Position numbers and translations under genes: made by a program
NCBI GenBank assembly: GCA_037903475.1
Contig: JBAJFG010000039.1
Span: 930,001 to 994,000, forward strand
Direction of reading: 5' to 3'
DNA: 64,000 bases
DNA from: Ancylostoma caninum
Lineage: Eukaryota > Nematoda > Chromadorea > Rhabditida > Ancylostomatidae
Shown here: positions 12,200-25,148 of the stretch, one piece after another
Layout of the letters: each line of letters begins with the position of its first letter
How positions within the stretch are numbered: position 1 is the stretch's first letter
Notes under the pieces: generated by a model
Databases searched by the model: none
Told to the model about the DNA's origin: nothing
The model's input: the letters and a program-made list of their open reading frames with translations, nothing else

Positions 12200-14319
12200 T
12201 TGTAGGTTCTGGAAAAGTATACAAACAACTAGCCAAAGCAGAAACAGAAAGGCTTTTTTAGGATTTTCAAATTTCCCGAGGTTATTTTTTAATTCAGGCG
12301 GATTGATCAGTTTCTCCAGAATTTCATGGATATATATAGACGTATTTGTGACTGAGAAGCTATTGCAGCTAGCGGACCGGGTCCTTGGAAACCAGTGAAG
12401 ACATCGCGAGTTTGGTTCTTTATAACTCCCAGCAGAAAATTCTGTAGGTTGCACGTAAGGCAACTACATATTGCAGATCTCACTGAGAAAGTTCATCCTG
12501 CAAGTGGTGTCCTTTTACCAAATGTGGAAATATTTTCCCTAGCAATGACGAGATAATAACACGTTTCCTTTGCCATATGATGAGGACAATGACAAGGTCT
12601 CTATATCACAATTTTCTACGTGAATGCTGCAGACTGCACTCTGGATTTGTTGAATTCATCGACGAAACCTCAGGAGACAAATGAGGAAGCGACTGGAGCC
12701 CCTGAAGCTCTCACAGCTAAGCGGTGGTCCGACAAAGAGGAGTGCATGTGCAAAAACAGGCCAGCATTTTGGGGAGTGCCAACGAATGAATAGCAGATGA
12801 AGGGCACTGACTTTTTTGGGGCCTAGGCTGAAGGATGTGTGGGATTTTGCCAGATGAGGTGATTCGGACGTGCCTGCTAACGAATGCATGTTCGTATAAT
12901 GATTAGTTTGTTTGAATAGGGATTTGCTCAGGAACCGCAGCACCTACTATGCACAGCAAAGCAAGGCTCTCTGAATATATTAGGGCTTCTCGTTTTTGGG
13001 TTGGGTTTGGTTCAGGGCAACAAGGGCAAGGATAATGCTGGGGTACAGCTTGCAGATGGAACTCCTATCTTCACCAGGTTGTTCATTTTCAGGGCTCAAC
13101 AAGTCCAGCTGCTAGGCCATCGAATGGCTCCTGTTCCCTTACCCTCTCTTTACCTAAGTTTTTAATTTTTGCACAGCTACTGGCAGCTAGATATCCTGTC
13201 ACGCGTAATCTGCTTTCGCAAATCCCTATTGTTATACCACTTACTGCATAGCGATATCTTAACGAGCTCAGCGCTTTGTCGTCTGCGATGGAGGTATTTG
13301 AGCTCTGCACAATTTTGCAAGATTGTGAAGTCGTGCGGATTCAGCATACAATTAGAGCTTCCTAGCTCTTTACTCAGTTAGCTTTCGATGCCTAGCGCCT
13401 ACCTCAGAGCACAACACGTATAGTACTGGCTAGAAAGAAATCATGTTTTGGAAATTTGTTCGTAACGTTTTTGAGCGTGAAGTCTGAAAGCTCTAATTTT
13501 GGTGAGCCTTGCAGATACTGCTACTACTATTACTATTACTACTCAGAATTAGATAAGGCTATAAATAGTCTTCTGCACACATTAGTTTCACGAGGTATCT
13601 AGGTTCATAATGGGACAAAACTCACTAAAACTTTGCAGTGAAACAATGGTGCGATAGCATCCCGCTACGTTTATGCGTGAGGTTCGTACCTTGCAGTTCG
13701 CTCCGTCACCCGACAAAATCCTCTGTTTTTTTTTGCTGCAGAATTACTAGTAATTCACTTACCTGCTCTCGCTAATTGCCTATAGTACTCTACAAGGAGT
13801 ACATGAAACGGTAGGCAAAACTATAATATTTTCTATTTCACTGGGTAGCCAAGATATAGTCTAGTTAACATTTTCGCGTTCATTTTTAGTTTTTTTTTGT
13901 TCTCAGTTTCTGAAGTATTGTTTCTGGATTCGAGTTTAGTGATAGGGCACACCAAATGGTGTAAAGATGAATAAATAAATAAATAGATAAATAAATAGTG
14001 AGAAGATGCAAGGCATTTCAAACAACTCAGTGGAGATCATTTGGGAAATGCTCGTGCTCATTACTTGACGCTCGCCAACACTTCCAACCTTATAGAAGCA
14101 ATCATACCTATACGACATTGCCTGGATGTACAACTATTGGACAGACTGGTTGACTCTATGCTCAATCGAGTTTACGAGATCATCATTAACAAATGCGGAT
14201 GGAATTATTGGAATTTTGGTGTTAGGGTGGTAAGGAAGTGTTTGGGCATTTGAGACGTTTTTCTGCTTTTTTTATTACTCAGCATACAGCGCAATTTGCT
14301 CAACAATATAATAATCATA
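12200..14319. other. Intergenic DNA with one short simple repeat
   Basis: A TAAATAAA-type tetranucleotide tract lies at about 13968-13998. Open frames are short and unsupported. Confidence 0.5.
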
Positions 14320-14870
14320 GTCAGTTACTGCAGTGCCCCACCTAACGGACAGGTCAGTGGGCCCTTTCTCCCTGAACTGGGGAGACTGGAAGCCAAAGAA
14401 ATCTCTGACCGCCCCTTCAATATCATCAAATTTGGTGAATTTTTTTTTCTTAGCCTGGAATGCCCTAAAGGAATAGAATGGGTGGTAGTCAGAAGGGGCA
14501 ATGCCAGGAGAATAGGATTAGTGGGGAACCGTGACCCAGCCCAGCTTCTGCAATTTTTCACTGGTCTCTTTAGCTATATGGGGCCTAGTGTCACCATGGC
14601 GAAGCTGTGATTTCTAAAAGTGCGTCTAAACTCATAAAAGGCCCTAAATGAGAGTAAAATGCCAATCTGCCATTCTTTTCCATAATTCCAACCAAAACAA
14701 CGCAAACTGGGATATTCCCGCATTCCGAATTGAATAGCATCCATAGATTTTGGAGCATAACTCTGCGGAGAGATGAATCACCATTTTTGAGGGTACGCAT
14801 ATACACATGAAACGCACTGCAAGTATTCAAATCAAAAATAGGAATAGCTATTGAAAGCACATGGTCTTGA
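14320..14870 (-). pseudogene. Decayed mariner-family transposase
   Basis: Read on the minus strand and crossing frameshifts and stops, the sequence keeps landmarks of the mariner catalytic domain. A VYMRTLKN...RRVML block (about 14800-14750) precedes a HGDTRPHIAKE block at about 14598-14565, corresponding to the family HDNARPH motif around the second catalytic Asp. Next come a TVPH segment, SPGIAPSDYHPF (family SPDLAPSDYHLF, third Asp) and a KFDDIEGAVRDFF C-terminal block. At least two frame changes and an in-frame stop show it is inactive. Terminal inverted repeats were not identified, so element limits are approximate. Confidence 0.7.
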
Positions 14871-15159
14871 CAAATCTAGCGCGTGAATATGTACATCTTC
14901 CTAGGCCTAATTTTGAGGAGAGGGGCACTGTCGACATTATGGAGCACCTTTCGAGAACGTTTTGTTGAGAAAACGTCCTCTGAGAGCTGGTGCAAAGTGG
15001 GACAAAGGACCCAGCCTCCTTGGAAGAATTCAGCAGGGAAAAATCTCTCTTCTAAAGAATGGAAAACGTCATCAGCACCACGAACAAAGCGAAGGCCGAA
15101 CATTGCTGCAAGTTTAAAATTTGTTCTAGGAAAATTCGCTCGATCATTCACTCATTCAT

Positions 15160-18100
15160 TCGTTCGTTATGTGATCCAACAATTGGCTTTCGGGAAACAG
15201 GTGAAGCTGCAACCTACTCGAAAAACTATGCAAATTATGCAAACTTCCCCATTTTGTCTCGAATCCACCCCTATTTGCATGAACGTACATACATATGCTA
15301 TTCTAACTCGTGAAATCTTTTAAAACCTGCCCAAGAACATCTAAGAAAAACCTCCGTATCTCCCTAAGGGAGCAGTGGCGGACGTCTGATGTGGGGAGAG
15401 TAAAAAGAAAGGGGGGGGGCAAGATTTGAAGCAAAGGTGAGATTACCGCTACTTTGGCGCATTGCACTGCCAAGTTTTTTAAAATAAACTTCTTTAGGGT
15501 GAATTTCAGTTTAAACAGGTAAGACAGATGTCTAAAAAAGTAAAAAAAGAGGAAAATCCATAAAAAAGCAGTGGATAGAGCATAACAGTATCACGACAAT
15601 CACAGGTGGAAAAATTCTAGGATTACCATTTACAAGGAGTGTGGTAAAGCACGAATTTACTTGCAAATGTACTGCGTGTGAGCAAGTAATGGTCATGACA
15701 AAAATACACCCACTCTCGTCTGTTGTGCTTCTATTTCAAGAAAAGAGAAGCGCAGGATGCAGGAATATTGTTAGAAAAAACTCGAGAATTGCATTTTCTA
15801 TCCTGTTCCCTAATAACAGGAAGAAATCCAGCGAAAAATCCGGATAATAGCTAGAACCATTGGTTTTCTCGAGAATAAAAACTAAATCCATTCAGTGTGG
15901 AGGCCTAAAAGGATTATGATGAGGAAACGCTTGGAACGATTGTGAAGCTGACCTAGGGGCTATAGGGATGAGCAGAGAAATTCCAGAGAAGTCATTTTTC
16001 AACGTTTGAAAGGTATGTTGAGCAGGATTCTGCCAGACAAAGAGTACGAGGAATAGAGCGGGTTGGAAAAACAATAAGGTGTAATTGAGTTTAAAGGAAG
16101 CTACTGATTGATGTCTATAAGCGACTAAAAACCGCCCAAAGACTTGGATTTTCTGGAACAGTGGCTTTGGTGCGGGGCCATCCGGTCTCAAACACAGAGC
16201 TTCAATAAGGACTTTTAAGAGTCTCAAGCCTTCTAGAGCCTTAAATCCGCTAACTCTTCCCAGGATAACTTTCCCTTGTATTGTAGGAAGTGTCAGGAGC
16301 AACCTAACGCTGAAAACTGTGTAAGCCATGACTCACACAAGGTGTAGGTTACTGGCACACATTACATGCTTATTGATTTTTGCACTGTTTATTGTGTTTG
16401 CTGTTTATTCGTAACCATGAGGAGAACCACTGCTAATTTTCTCAAGCTCGTCACGTATATAGCTCTATTGAAATTGAGCATGCACCTGGAAGAACGATAC
16501 TTCTATCTCGTCAACGACCTATTTCTCGCAAAGTAACTTTCTCTCAGGAGACGACGAAAATCGCGCTCCATTACAAACATTCGCTCTAATCATAGTGATG
16601 CAAAAATCGTTAAGTAACCGGGACTATGGCTGTTGTTTTCAATGCAGACGATGACTAAGTGAAAACTAGTGTAAAGAAACTGGCAGATATGGTAAAGCGA
16701 TTTTGCTTCGGACCGAAAACAACAATGAGCATGGGGTGGAGGCGGTGGGGCGGGGCAAGTTGCAAGCATGTGCACGGTCATGATCTGGTCCCATTTCATG
16801 GAAGTGCTGGCTTCTGATCCTTGCTCCGCGTTTTCCAGCAACATGACAATTTCACATTATTCACAGAGTTACAATAAGTCATAAGAATGTGGAGAAGTGG
16901 GCGTGGCTTCGCAGCAAACTCGCTCCAGCTACAATTCCTTTGGAATTTTCTGTATAAAAACGCCTAATGTTTAAGTTGAGGAGCATTTCTGCAGAAGAAG
17001 AGCGACAATGCAGCATGCAGCCAAGAAAACAGAACTATGAACTGCGGAACAATAGCGAATGAGGCGAGAAAGCTTTAGAATAGTCGTCTGAGAGGATGTT
17101 CGACGGACGTTTCGAGCAATGGACGAGGCACTCGTGTGGCCATCAGCGAACGCTGTCGACAACACTCCAGCACACGATGCAATCATACGCTCCGCCAAAA
17201 CCTTATTTTCACGTTTAACCTCACTCGGGCGTACTCTGAGCGAATCCGTAGGATGTAGTCAGGACGGAAAGAAGAGTATAAACATAGCTGATCCTCATTT
17301 TCATGCCGCTTTTCGTTTCAGAACAAGTCCTTTAAATGAATAAACAAGTAGATAAACATATAGTTTCAAGCAGAAACGAAAGAGTGGCTTATCACGCCCT
17401 ACCAGGAAAACATGAGTTGTATTCCTTCCAGCATTACTGAGAACAATGAAAAAACTAGACGAAAAAACTAATTTTATTTGAAGTCTTCTCAATTATTTTT
17501 TAATGAATTACTATTAGTTCCTATAAATTATTGGGTAAAGTACTTGTTAAAAACCCAAACAAATGTTAAATATTCTCTTCGTACTGTTCCCTTGTATGGT
17601 AGCTGAGCACAAAGCGTAGGATTTCTCTCAGAGACCGTTTACAACATTGAGATTACCCATGGTAAATGTTAACGCATCCAAGTATACCCTCTACCTGCAT
17701 TCTATTATATCAATATGTTCCCCATGCGTGACATTGTATACACTCAGCTTCTACACACGGGTAAACATACCCATGTGTGTTGCCGGTTCCTCCACTGCCC
17801 CATCCGGGAACAGAATCCATGGGTAAGAAAGAGCTTCATCATAAAAAGAATGAGAGAGAAACTAACACGAGGATTTTCCCGCCGCTAACCTAATTGTTCT
17901 GCTTCACAGTGCCTTACAAGCAGACAGGATCATCCATTAAGTGTAATCGATTAGAAAGTACTACTCTTTGAAGCATGAAGTACATACTCGCAGGACGTCA
18001 ACCAGCTAGAAGTCCACTTAGCTGCTGATTTGGTTCCAATCCATGCCAAACATTGCCCTAGCAAGGAGAAATGGGGCCTTTAGGTGCTACAGAAAGGCGT

Positions 18101-18390
18101 AAACCTTTGGTAGATGCTACAGAAGGCCTAAACCCTTGACTATTTGAATTTGAAAACTTCGATTTGAACAAATTTCAAAAAATCGATACTTTTCAACTTG
18201 AAAACTCCACAGTTTGTACACATTTGTGTCAAAATGGAAACCTCCGTGTATCACTTGGTCAAATCGCTCTTGAATTACATAAGTACATGGTGAACTCGCA
18301 TTTCAGCCGGTTTTTTTTTCTTAGATAAGCCCCGGATCATTTAATTTATCCAGGCTAATGAGCAGGATAAGCTAACAGGATAAGCTAAGG
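15160..18390. other. Intergenic DNA
   Basis: Contains a TTACCC-family block at about 17640-17830 and a TATAAAA string at 16951. The 145-codon minus frame at 15892-16329 and the 75-codon frame at 16971-17198 show no domain. No gene is supportable. Confidence 0.45.
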
Positions 18391-18396
18391 CTCGTA

Positions 18397-18765
18397 TCAC
18401 TTCCGCGATGAGATCAGCGAAGAGCACAGAGAACTCCCAACTAATAATGCCCATTTTCCATGGGCATCGTCACAAGATTTAAAAACAAATCCTGTAGGGT
18501 AATGAAGAAGCTTCTCGTTGTGAAACAGAGAGGGATGAACATTCGAGAGAAATGGTTGCAAGGCACGCGATATGTACGACTGATGCATGGTTCGTGATCG
18601 GCAAGGAAAGGCTAAAAAACTCTCAGAAATGTCGGAGTTTCCGTGAGCATGGGACTCTTCTAAGGCGTAAAATGCATCGAATAATCCATGCTCACAAGGA
18701 ATATCCCATGCCAGAAGAGACATGGTTAGCGTGAGACCTGCAAGAGTTATGCATGTCGATTGCAT
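18397..18765 (-). CDS. Possible small secreted protein (single open frame)
   Basis: Starting at the second Met, the frame is 122 residues. It begins MQSTCITLAGLTLTMSLLAW, which resembles a signal peptide with a hydrophobic core, and the remainder is polar with four cysteines. No family is recognised. A GTGAGC donor-like site follows the signal-like segment, so the segment could instead be a first coding exon. No poly(A) signal was found close downstream. Nematode genomes hold many orphan secreted proteins, so this is plausible but unproven. Confidence 0.25.
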   Translation of the reverse strand: MQSTCITLAGLTLTMSLLAWDIPCEHGLFDAFYALEESHAHGNSDISESFLAFPCRSRTMHQSYISRALQPFLSNVHPSLFHNEKLLHYPTGFVFKSCDDAHGKWALLVGSSLCSSLISSRK

Positions 18766-18894
18766 GATGTCAGTTCCAAGGAAGTGTTTGCACGACACTT
18801 CATCATCTTGCTGACCCTTTGCCCTGTGTAGAAATTATGCAAAATTCATGCCATAGATGTCTAAGTAAGCGATGGAAGTATGGGATCGTTATCC

Positions 18895-18950
18895 ATATTT
18901 ATTTATTTATCTATTTGTTTATTTATTTATTTATTTCTTCCACTCAGGGT
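18895..18950 (+). repeat. TTTA tetranucleotide tract
   Basis: Imperfect (ATTT)n run with CTAT and GTTT interruptions. Confidence 0.85.
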
Positions 18951-19169
18951 GCACCTTATTAAACACATAAGTCGAGCCCAGTGCCATGATAAGCTGTAAA
19001 GAAGAGCAAAACGAATTCCTCAGAAATGTTATACATATTATTGTTGTTTTGTTGTTTGTTTATTTTCTCATCTTCATTCGCTTGTTTCTTTGCTAATTTA
19101 TTATTTATTCTCCTGATAAAATTAACCGTATGACATGACAACAAAGCAGTGAAAATCACGCACATTTCA

Positions 19170-20870
19170 CGCGTGTCTCACGCACAATCCATGCGGATAC
19201 CATGTTATCGCCGAATCGCGTTACTCGATATTTGCACGGAATTTGCATGATGTATGAATGGTGCAAACTTGTTGCAAATCCAGCTTCAACATTCGAAACA
19301 ACACAGCGATTTCTCGTGAGTGAGTAGTTCTCATCATTTTCATATGCAGATAATCCAAGACTTTACCCTTAAAACTGAGTAATAAGCTAATTTTCAGGAA
19401 ATTCTAGAAGAATCCTCTGTTAAAGAGAAGAGAGGAAAAGGCAGGATTTTGGAACTTTACAAGAGAAAAAAAGGCTAACCAAAGATCAAAGCGTGATTGG
19501 TCACTCCCTTCGAATTCTAGCCCTTCTAGGAATCAGCATCAGCAACCAAAATTATGAAGCAGAATTTGTGGAATCACATGGATCTGAGATAGCAAAGGAA
19601 GGCTGCTCAGTACGTAGAGTCTATTCCAGGTGTTTATTGCAAGCTAAAAAGCGACGTTATGTCCATATATGTTGGACAAAGACTGCTCTGCCGATGTCCA
19701 TTATAGCCTAGTAACGTCGCGCATAATCGCTGTAGCAGAATGCGAATTTCCTTGCTATTCAACGATTTGACGATTATCGTCTGCGTCAACAACTGAGGCA
19801 GCTAGTTCCTTCTCAGGACAATGAACCTTGCACAGAAAGGCCCATCTCCTCATCCTCCTCGTGAAAACAAATTAATAGAAAAGTTCAGTGTAGATTGCTG
19901 CTGTAAGGTTTTATTAGTGCCTTCAAAAATGTGAGTTTCGCTCGAGATTACGCGGCTTTGAGAGGACTCCCCCAAGAATTAAAAAGACGCAAATGCAAAG
20001 AAAAAGATCAGCAACAACTACTTTTTTATCCAAGCAACAGAAGAAATTCTTCAAGACCATTATGACAAACCTCCGAAGCATCATACTGGCTCTAGGAGCA
20101 TGATGAAGCTGCTTCTGGGAACACAAAATGAACTTATTTGATAGTGCTATTTACTTCATTTTTCTCATTTCATATTTTTCCGTATTACGGCCGTTACAAA
20201 AACGACGATAGTTGAGTACTTGCGCCTATGATCTGCATTTTTCGTCTGCCTCTTCGAATGCAGCACTATTTCTCGCGTCCTCTCTTTCTTTAATATCTTC
20301 ACGACTACGTTCCTCGGTGAAACGCACTATACCAGACTTCAGCTGCTTTTTCATATGAACCATAATAAATCATTGAAAAGGGCAAGAGAACTGACAGAAC
20401 TTCTTGGTTTCCCGAGAGTTTCTCAAGAACATTTGAGGGGGATACGAGCACTTGAACTGGATCCCAAAGGTGGAACTAACTATCCATTTTGAGAGATCCT
20501 TAGTCCACTTAAAGACAGTGTCTCATCTCGAGCTCGAGGAGAAGATTTCACCACGAAGACTTGCTTTCAAGAAGATACTTCAGGTGACTTTCGAGCCCCC
20601 CCCCCCCCCCCACGTACATATTCACGCGTGGAACATAATGAGGAAGAAATCCAGTGCAGTACTGGTTCACGGATTTCGTAAGATTTACCTTCAAATATAG
20701 CTCAACCATTGAGAAGGCTCGTGACAAACAGCCTGAGGCGTGGATTGAGCTGACAACAACTCGGCCTTATTAAAAACTCTTCAATCATGAGCTCAACATA
20801 TTAGGAGATCCATCTTTACGGCAAGTCAGAACCCATTCCTGCGTTCTCTTCAGGAATCGTATTCCGTAAT
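19170..20870. other. Intergenic DNA
   Basis: Only a 14-C homopolymer near 20597-20610 stands out. No gene was recognised. Confidence 0.5.
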
Positions 20871-20877
20871 TAACCAT

Positions 20878-21500
20878 TCATAGAATTTTTCCAAAATAAT
20901 AGGGTCAATTTCTCTTTTTTCCCCTATTTTTCAAAATTTTGATGCTCTGTGGGATTTTGGAAAAAATGAAAGCTTGATTCATGTTTTTACCCAGACAAAA
21001 TGTCGGAAGCAGAAAGAGATCGCACTCATATGGTTAAGAAGCGAGAGATGCAGAGATAAAGATTTTCGGAAGGACCGCAGTAGAGTATTTTCTGCTGCGG
21101 TCCTTCCGAATCTCCCTGGTGTGGCTCGGAAGGACCGCAGCAGGATGACATAGAATTTTTCCAAAACAAAGGGGTCCACTTCTCTCCCCCTATTTTCCTA
21201 TTTTTCAAAATTTTGGAGCTCTGTGGGATTTTAGAAGAAAAAGAAAGCTTGATGTAAGTTTTTACTTACATCAAGCTTTTTACGACAAAATGTCGGAAGG
21301 ACCGCAGCAGAAAGAGATCGCGCTCATGTGGTTAAGAAGCGAGAGATGCAGAGATAAAAGTTTTCGGAGGGACCGCAGCACGAAACCGGAAGAACCGCAG
21401 CAGTTATTGGGAAGGACCGCAGCAGCTATTCGGAAGAAATGCAGCAGCAAACCGGAAGGAACGCAGTTCACCTGTCGGTTCTCCCCGTTTTCTGCTGCCG
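20878..21500. repeat. Local duplication with GGAAGGACCGCAGCAG motif array
   Basis: A ~205-bp unit starting CATAGAATTTTTCCAAAA (20878-21083) is directly repeated as a longer unit at 21149-21382. Between and after them the motif GGAAGGACCGCAGCAG or variants occurs about eight times, mostly on the plus strand. Two copies on the opposite strand (about 21090-21108 and 21490-21510) create hairpins. The first is GGAAGGACCGCAG at about 21070-21082 facing CTGCGGTCCTTCC at about 21095-21107. Short frames on both strands are by-products of the repeat. Confidence 0.85.
21244..21279. repeat. Perfect 16-bp palindromic hairpin
   Basis: AAAGCTTGATGTAAGT (21244-21259) is exactly complementary to ACTTACATCAAGCTTT (21264-21279), with a TTTT loop. 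It lies only in the second duplicated unit; the first unit has AAAGCTTGATTCATG here, so the arm was added by a local inverted duplication. Confidence 0.9.
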
Positions 21501-22461
21501 TCCTTCTGGAAAAATGTCTGAGTACTGTCACATCGTCTTCATAACTATCCGTTAATTAGCATAATAAACACAACTATGACTTTTTTTTAAAGAAATTTAC
21601 TGGGAAACGGCTCGATAATCACGAAAAGTGACGTGATCGGATTTTTTTTCACTGGATTTATTACTGGTTTGGTTAATTTCTACCTTTTCACATGGAAACT
21701 GCTATTCTGTGTTTCATGGTATCTATGGCACGATATTTTTCTGGCGTACAATAAATAAACAAATAAGCAAACGCTCTTACATTTCATCTGGTGCTAGACC
21801 TGTAGCACACCCTTAAGAATCATGAATAAATTATCGCTAATACATTCAAACAAGTAGTAAACTTTATTCAGAAATATAGCATATTGAGTCATTAACTAAC
21901 AATACTGATAATTATTAGTAATACATGTAGTAGCATTGAAAGAGAACATGGTAAAATGCTTAGAAATTTACAGAAAGCCTTGACAGGAACTTCGCATGCA
22001 ATAAATGTGTATCTAACTAAGAAATCTGTCGAAATTTCGTAGGCATTTCAACTGTTTAGCTGTGGGCGGAGCATCCTACGCACAGAGACGCGCACATACA
22101 TATTTTCGCAACAATGCTCAGAATGTCAACATTTCTAGGGCTCTAGCTGACTCGTAAAAATAAATTATTCAGAAAAATCCTCAAACTTCTAATGAAAATA
22201 ATCATTCATGCTGAACTTGTCTCCTAAAAATGACACAACTGCTAAGCTCCGCCCAAAGCCTAAATGCTGAAATGGGCTCGGTAGCACTTCTGCTGTATAC
22301 TAACTAATCGCTCAAAGTTGATTAGGTTAATACTAGTGCCTAAATAAATGCTCTCCATAGAGCTGTACATACAAGCGAACGGTTGCCAATTGGGTTAATA
22401 TAGTTGTTGAAAGAACTGTCAGAAATCACAAGGTAAGCAGAAGATTGAAATTTAGACTATT

Positions 22462-22646
22462 TCAAAGCAATACTATTGTTATAAATACAAAAATCGCTAG
22501 AGAAATAACATTGGCAGCCGTGTTGCACAGGTCGTCCTCACATGTGACGCACTGTCCGACGCCTCCTTGCTCGGCGCAGACCGTCGCTGACGCTTCGCAA
22601 CGCGAGCCCCAGTCGCCGCACGCACGCACGGTGAAGTTCTTGAAGG
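22462..22646 (-). CDS. Last exon of a Ly6/uPAR-like (three-finger) protein, probably GPI-anchored
   Basis: A CCATTTCAG acceptor is followed by an exon that starts in phase 1 and encodes 60 complete residues before TGA. It holds six cysteines spaced C-x6-C-x6-C-x8-C-x2-C-x4-C, ending with the CEDDLCN signature of the Ly6/uPAR fold. A final hydrophobic run (ISLAIFVFITIVLL) then resembles a GPI-attachment signal. Family members are small secreted or GPI-linked proteins that bind receptors or channels. The 5' exons (signal peptide and first finger) should lie between here and about 26.2 kb but were not recognised, so the gene may be incomplete or a relic. Its paralogue is at 26396-31117. Confidence 0.75.
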
Positions 22647-22799
22647 CTGAAATGGAGCAGTAAATGGATCCTGACAAAGTGAAAGGCGCTCTTAGGAAAG
22701 AAAGAAAAAAAGCAGAACAGCAATTGACCGAAGTCGAATTTCTAACATCTCCTCTCGATTAATAGTTATCTGAATTGTGATGATTCTCACTCATGGTGG

Positions 22800-23260
22800 G
22801 TTACAAGGCCGGTCTCCAACTACTGAATGTGGAAGGTTCCCTAATGAGATCCTTCATGCATAAGCTGACCCTAATATCCACACCTAAAATACCAGGGCTC
22901 GCATAACCAGCTTAACTCCTCAGAGAATCACGCAGCTCTATCCTCCGAGAGTTCAACCTGGTGGTCCCACATTTTTGACGCAGCAGCAAAATATCATCTG
23001 TAATGACGAGGGCTTTAGAAGCTTTAGGGCGATATGATGACAAGTACTGATATGGTCATGACGATTTAACAGCACCTGTCGGTGTACTAGGCGAGAAGTG
23101 CTGCGATTCGCGGAGGATAGTGCTGCGCAAATGTCTGGTCTGGGCTGGCAAATTCGTCAAGGACCTTTGACCAATATCACGGAGGAAAGGAAACATATGG
23201 GGGATGGTTCACCAAATCACTATCCTTGAACCACTTAAATCTTGAACCAGGCATATCCTG
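22800..23260. repeat. Diverged repeat sharing strings with 32160-32350
   Basis: ACCAGGGCTCGCATAACCAG resembles ACCAGGGCTCGGATGACCAA, and a GGTTCACCAAA block follows in both. The order and orientation agree, but similarity is patchy. No coding content was recognised. Confidence 0.3.
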
Positions 23261-25148
23261 AGAGCCTGGAGGGTGTCATTTGCGCCAAACGTGACCACAT
23301 TGAATAATCTATTAGTTTTTCTTTCCTTAGATGTTAGAAAATAGTTGTTGAAGAGATCCTCTGAATTGATTCTTTCATACGTCTTTTATGCTTTTTTCAT
23401 TTTGGGACAGCACATAATTGTAGGCCACCCTGTAAACATTTGCTGACCCTTAGACAAGGAGAAGCCGGCAAGGCGATTGGAAGTGGTTAGCAGAATCATA
23501 TGACTGCTTAATACTATTCAAATTACTCTTATTACTTGATATACTTTACCCTCACTTTGCAGGGAGCCGAAAGACAGACCCCCTAAGCGAAAAAATCGCT
23601 CCGAATCCGGCCTCTTTCCTCTCTAACACTTGAACCACAAGGTCAAAAACGTGAATTGTTTGGTGGTACTTCCTTCTTATATTCAATCGGTCGCTGCATT
23701 ATTTTGGCTTGTGTACCTCCTTGATTTCACAACAAATCTTTCTAAACACCAAACTTCATCCATCCATCCTATATCACTCTATTATTACCTAAAATTGCAC
23801 CGCAGACGACCGAACTTATCCGACTAAATTCAACCGACGTCCGGTGATACTTCTGAAAATGTGGTATTTCCTTGGAGTTCTGGTGGAGTTCCCCTAACAC
23901 CGATGGAATTTCAAGACCACTTAACGTGATTTACACGGAGAACACCGAATAATTTTTCTTCGGGAAATTTTCTAAGGAAACCAGGCCTCCTTCTCCTTCG
24001 TGGTTAGCAAATTGGCACCGAATTCATCTGATAGGATGAAGCGCTGACTTACACAACAGAATACCCAGCAAAGCATAGCACCAGGGATTAAATCATTCAG
24101 AAAATCCTGCTAGTCCGAATTGAAATCGAATGTCTAACCAATCCTTGGAAGAAACTGATCGAAGCCGACTATTTAGCCGACCATCACTCTTCCTTTCGGA
24201 GCAATTATTTATGGAATGAACGACACGAAACGGCTGATTGTTGTTTGTACTGCTTCGGCACTTTGTCTAAGAGCACCAGACCTAGGGCAAATTCATAACA
24301 GATGCATGTGCCTATCTGTTTGTAGAGTGAAAAGCGACATCGCTGAGGGATGCCTATATTGTCTGTGGGATGGAACTGCAGTCTTACGAGGTTTAGGTTG
24401 ATCATCCCTCGAAAAATAAAGGATTATGATGTTCCAGCGTTCTCGAGTGAGCCATACACATCGCAGCCCCCTTCTCAGGCCAATCTTTAGCCGCAGATCT
24501 AGCTTTTACGGAAATACTAGTAATAAATTCGAGCTGACCTTCTTGTTGTGTCTAACCCTCGGAATAGAACCTAAAACAACACGTCTTCACATCGGGACAG
24601 GAGCAATCGTCCTGCGAGTACGTGATGTTTATGTTCGCCCATCGCTAACTTTATCCATGATGTTCTTGTGGTTATTTGACTCTTTTCCGGACAGTACAGA
24701 ATAGGGTAACTAAATGTGGGCAGAAGAAGAATTTAATAAGAATTTAATTTAAAATTTGATTGGTGTCATTTGATTTATACTTACTGCCTGCAAATAAATA
24801 CAGACAATGCAATATCCAGAAGTGTTCATCATCAGCTACAGTCGGGTCCGGCAGCAACTGCAAATGGGCGCCGGCGGGCGCCGGCCGCCGCCACCCTCCG
24901 GCGCCCCGGTATTAATGAGCTATAAATCACTCGAGCTTGGGAGAAAGCGAAGAAAAACACAATTTTAGTCCATAGTAGACAGGGTAGATAAGCCTAACCC
25001 TATGCTTAAGAATGGGCTTAAGGCTTAGGCTTAGGCTTCACAGGAGTGGCCCCACCCAACTCCCTTTTCACCTAAATTTCTGAGATAAACTACGATAAGT
25101 GTAAGTGTAAGTAATAGCGGACACAATTAGTATGTTGCATCGCGTGCG

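Noticed and set aside
15892..16329. 145-codon minus-strand frame
   Set aside because: No recognisable motif and unsupported by flanking signals.
16940..17350. TATAAAA box followed by a 74-codon frame with a TTTCGTTTCAG acceptor-like end
   Set aside because: Both strands have comparable open frames and no domain or partner exon could be identified.
24540..24620. A box B-like GGTTCTATTCC with a nearby CAGGA/TCCTG hairpin on the minus strand, suggesting a tRNA or SINE
   Set aside because: No box A at the right distance and the loop lacks the expected U before the anticodon.
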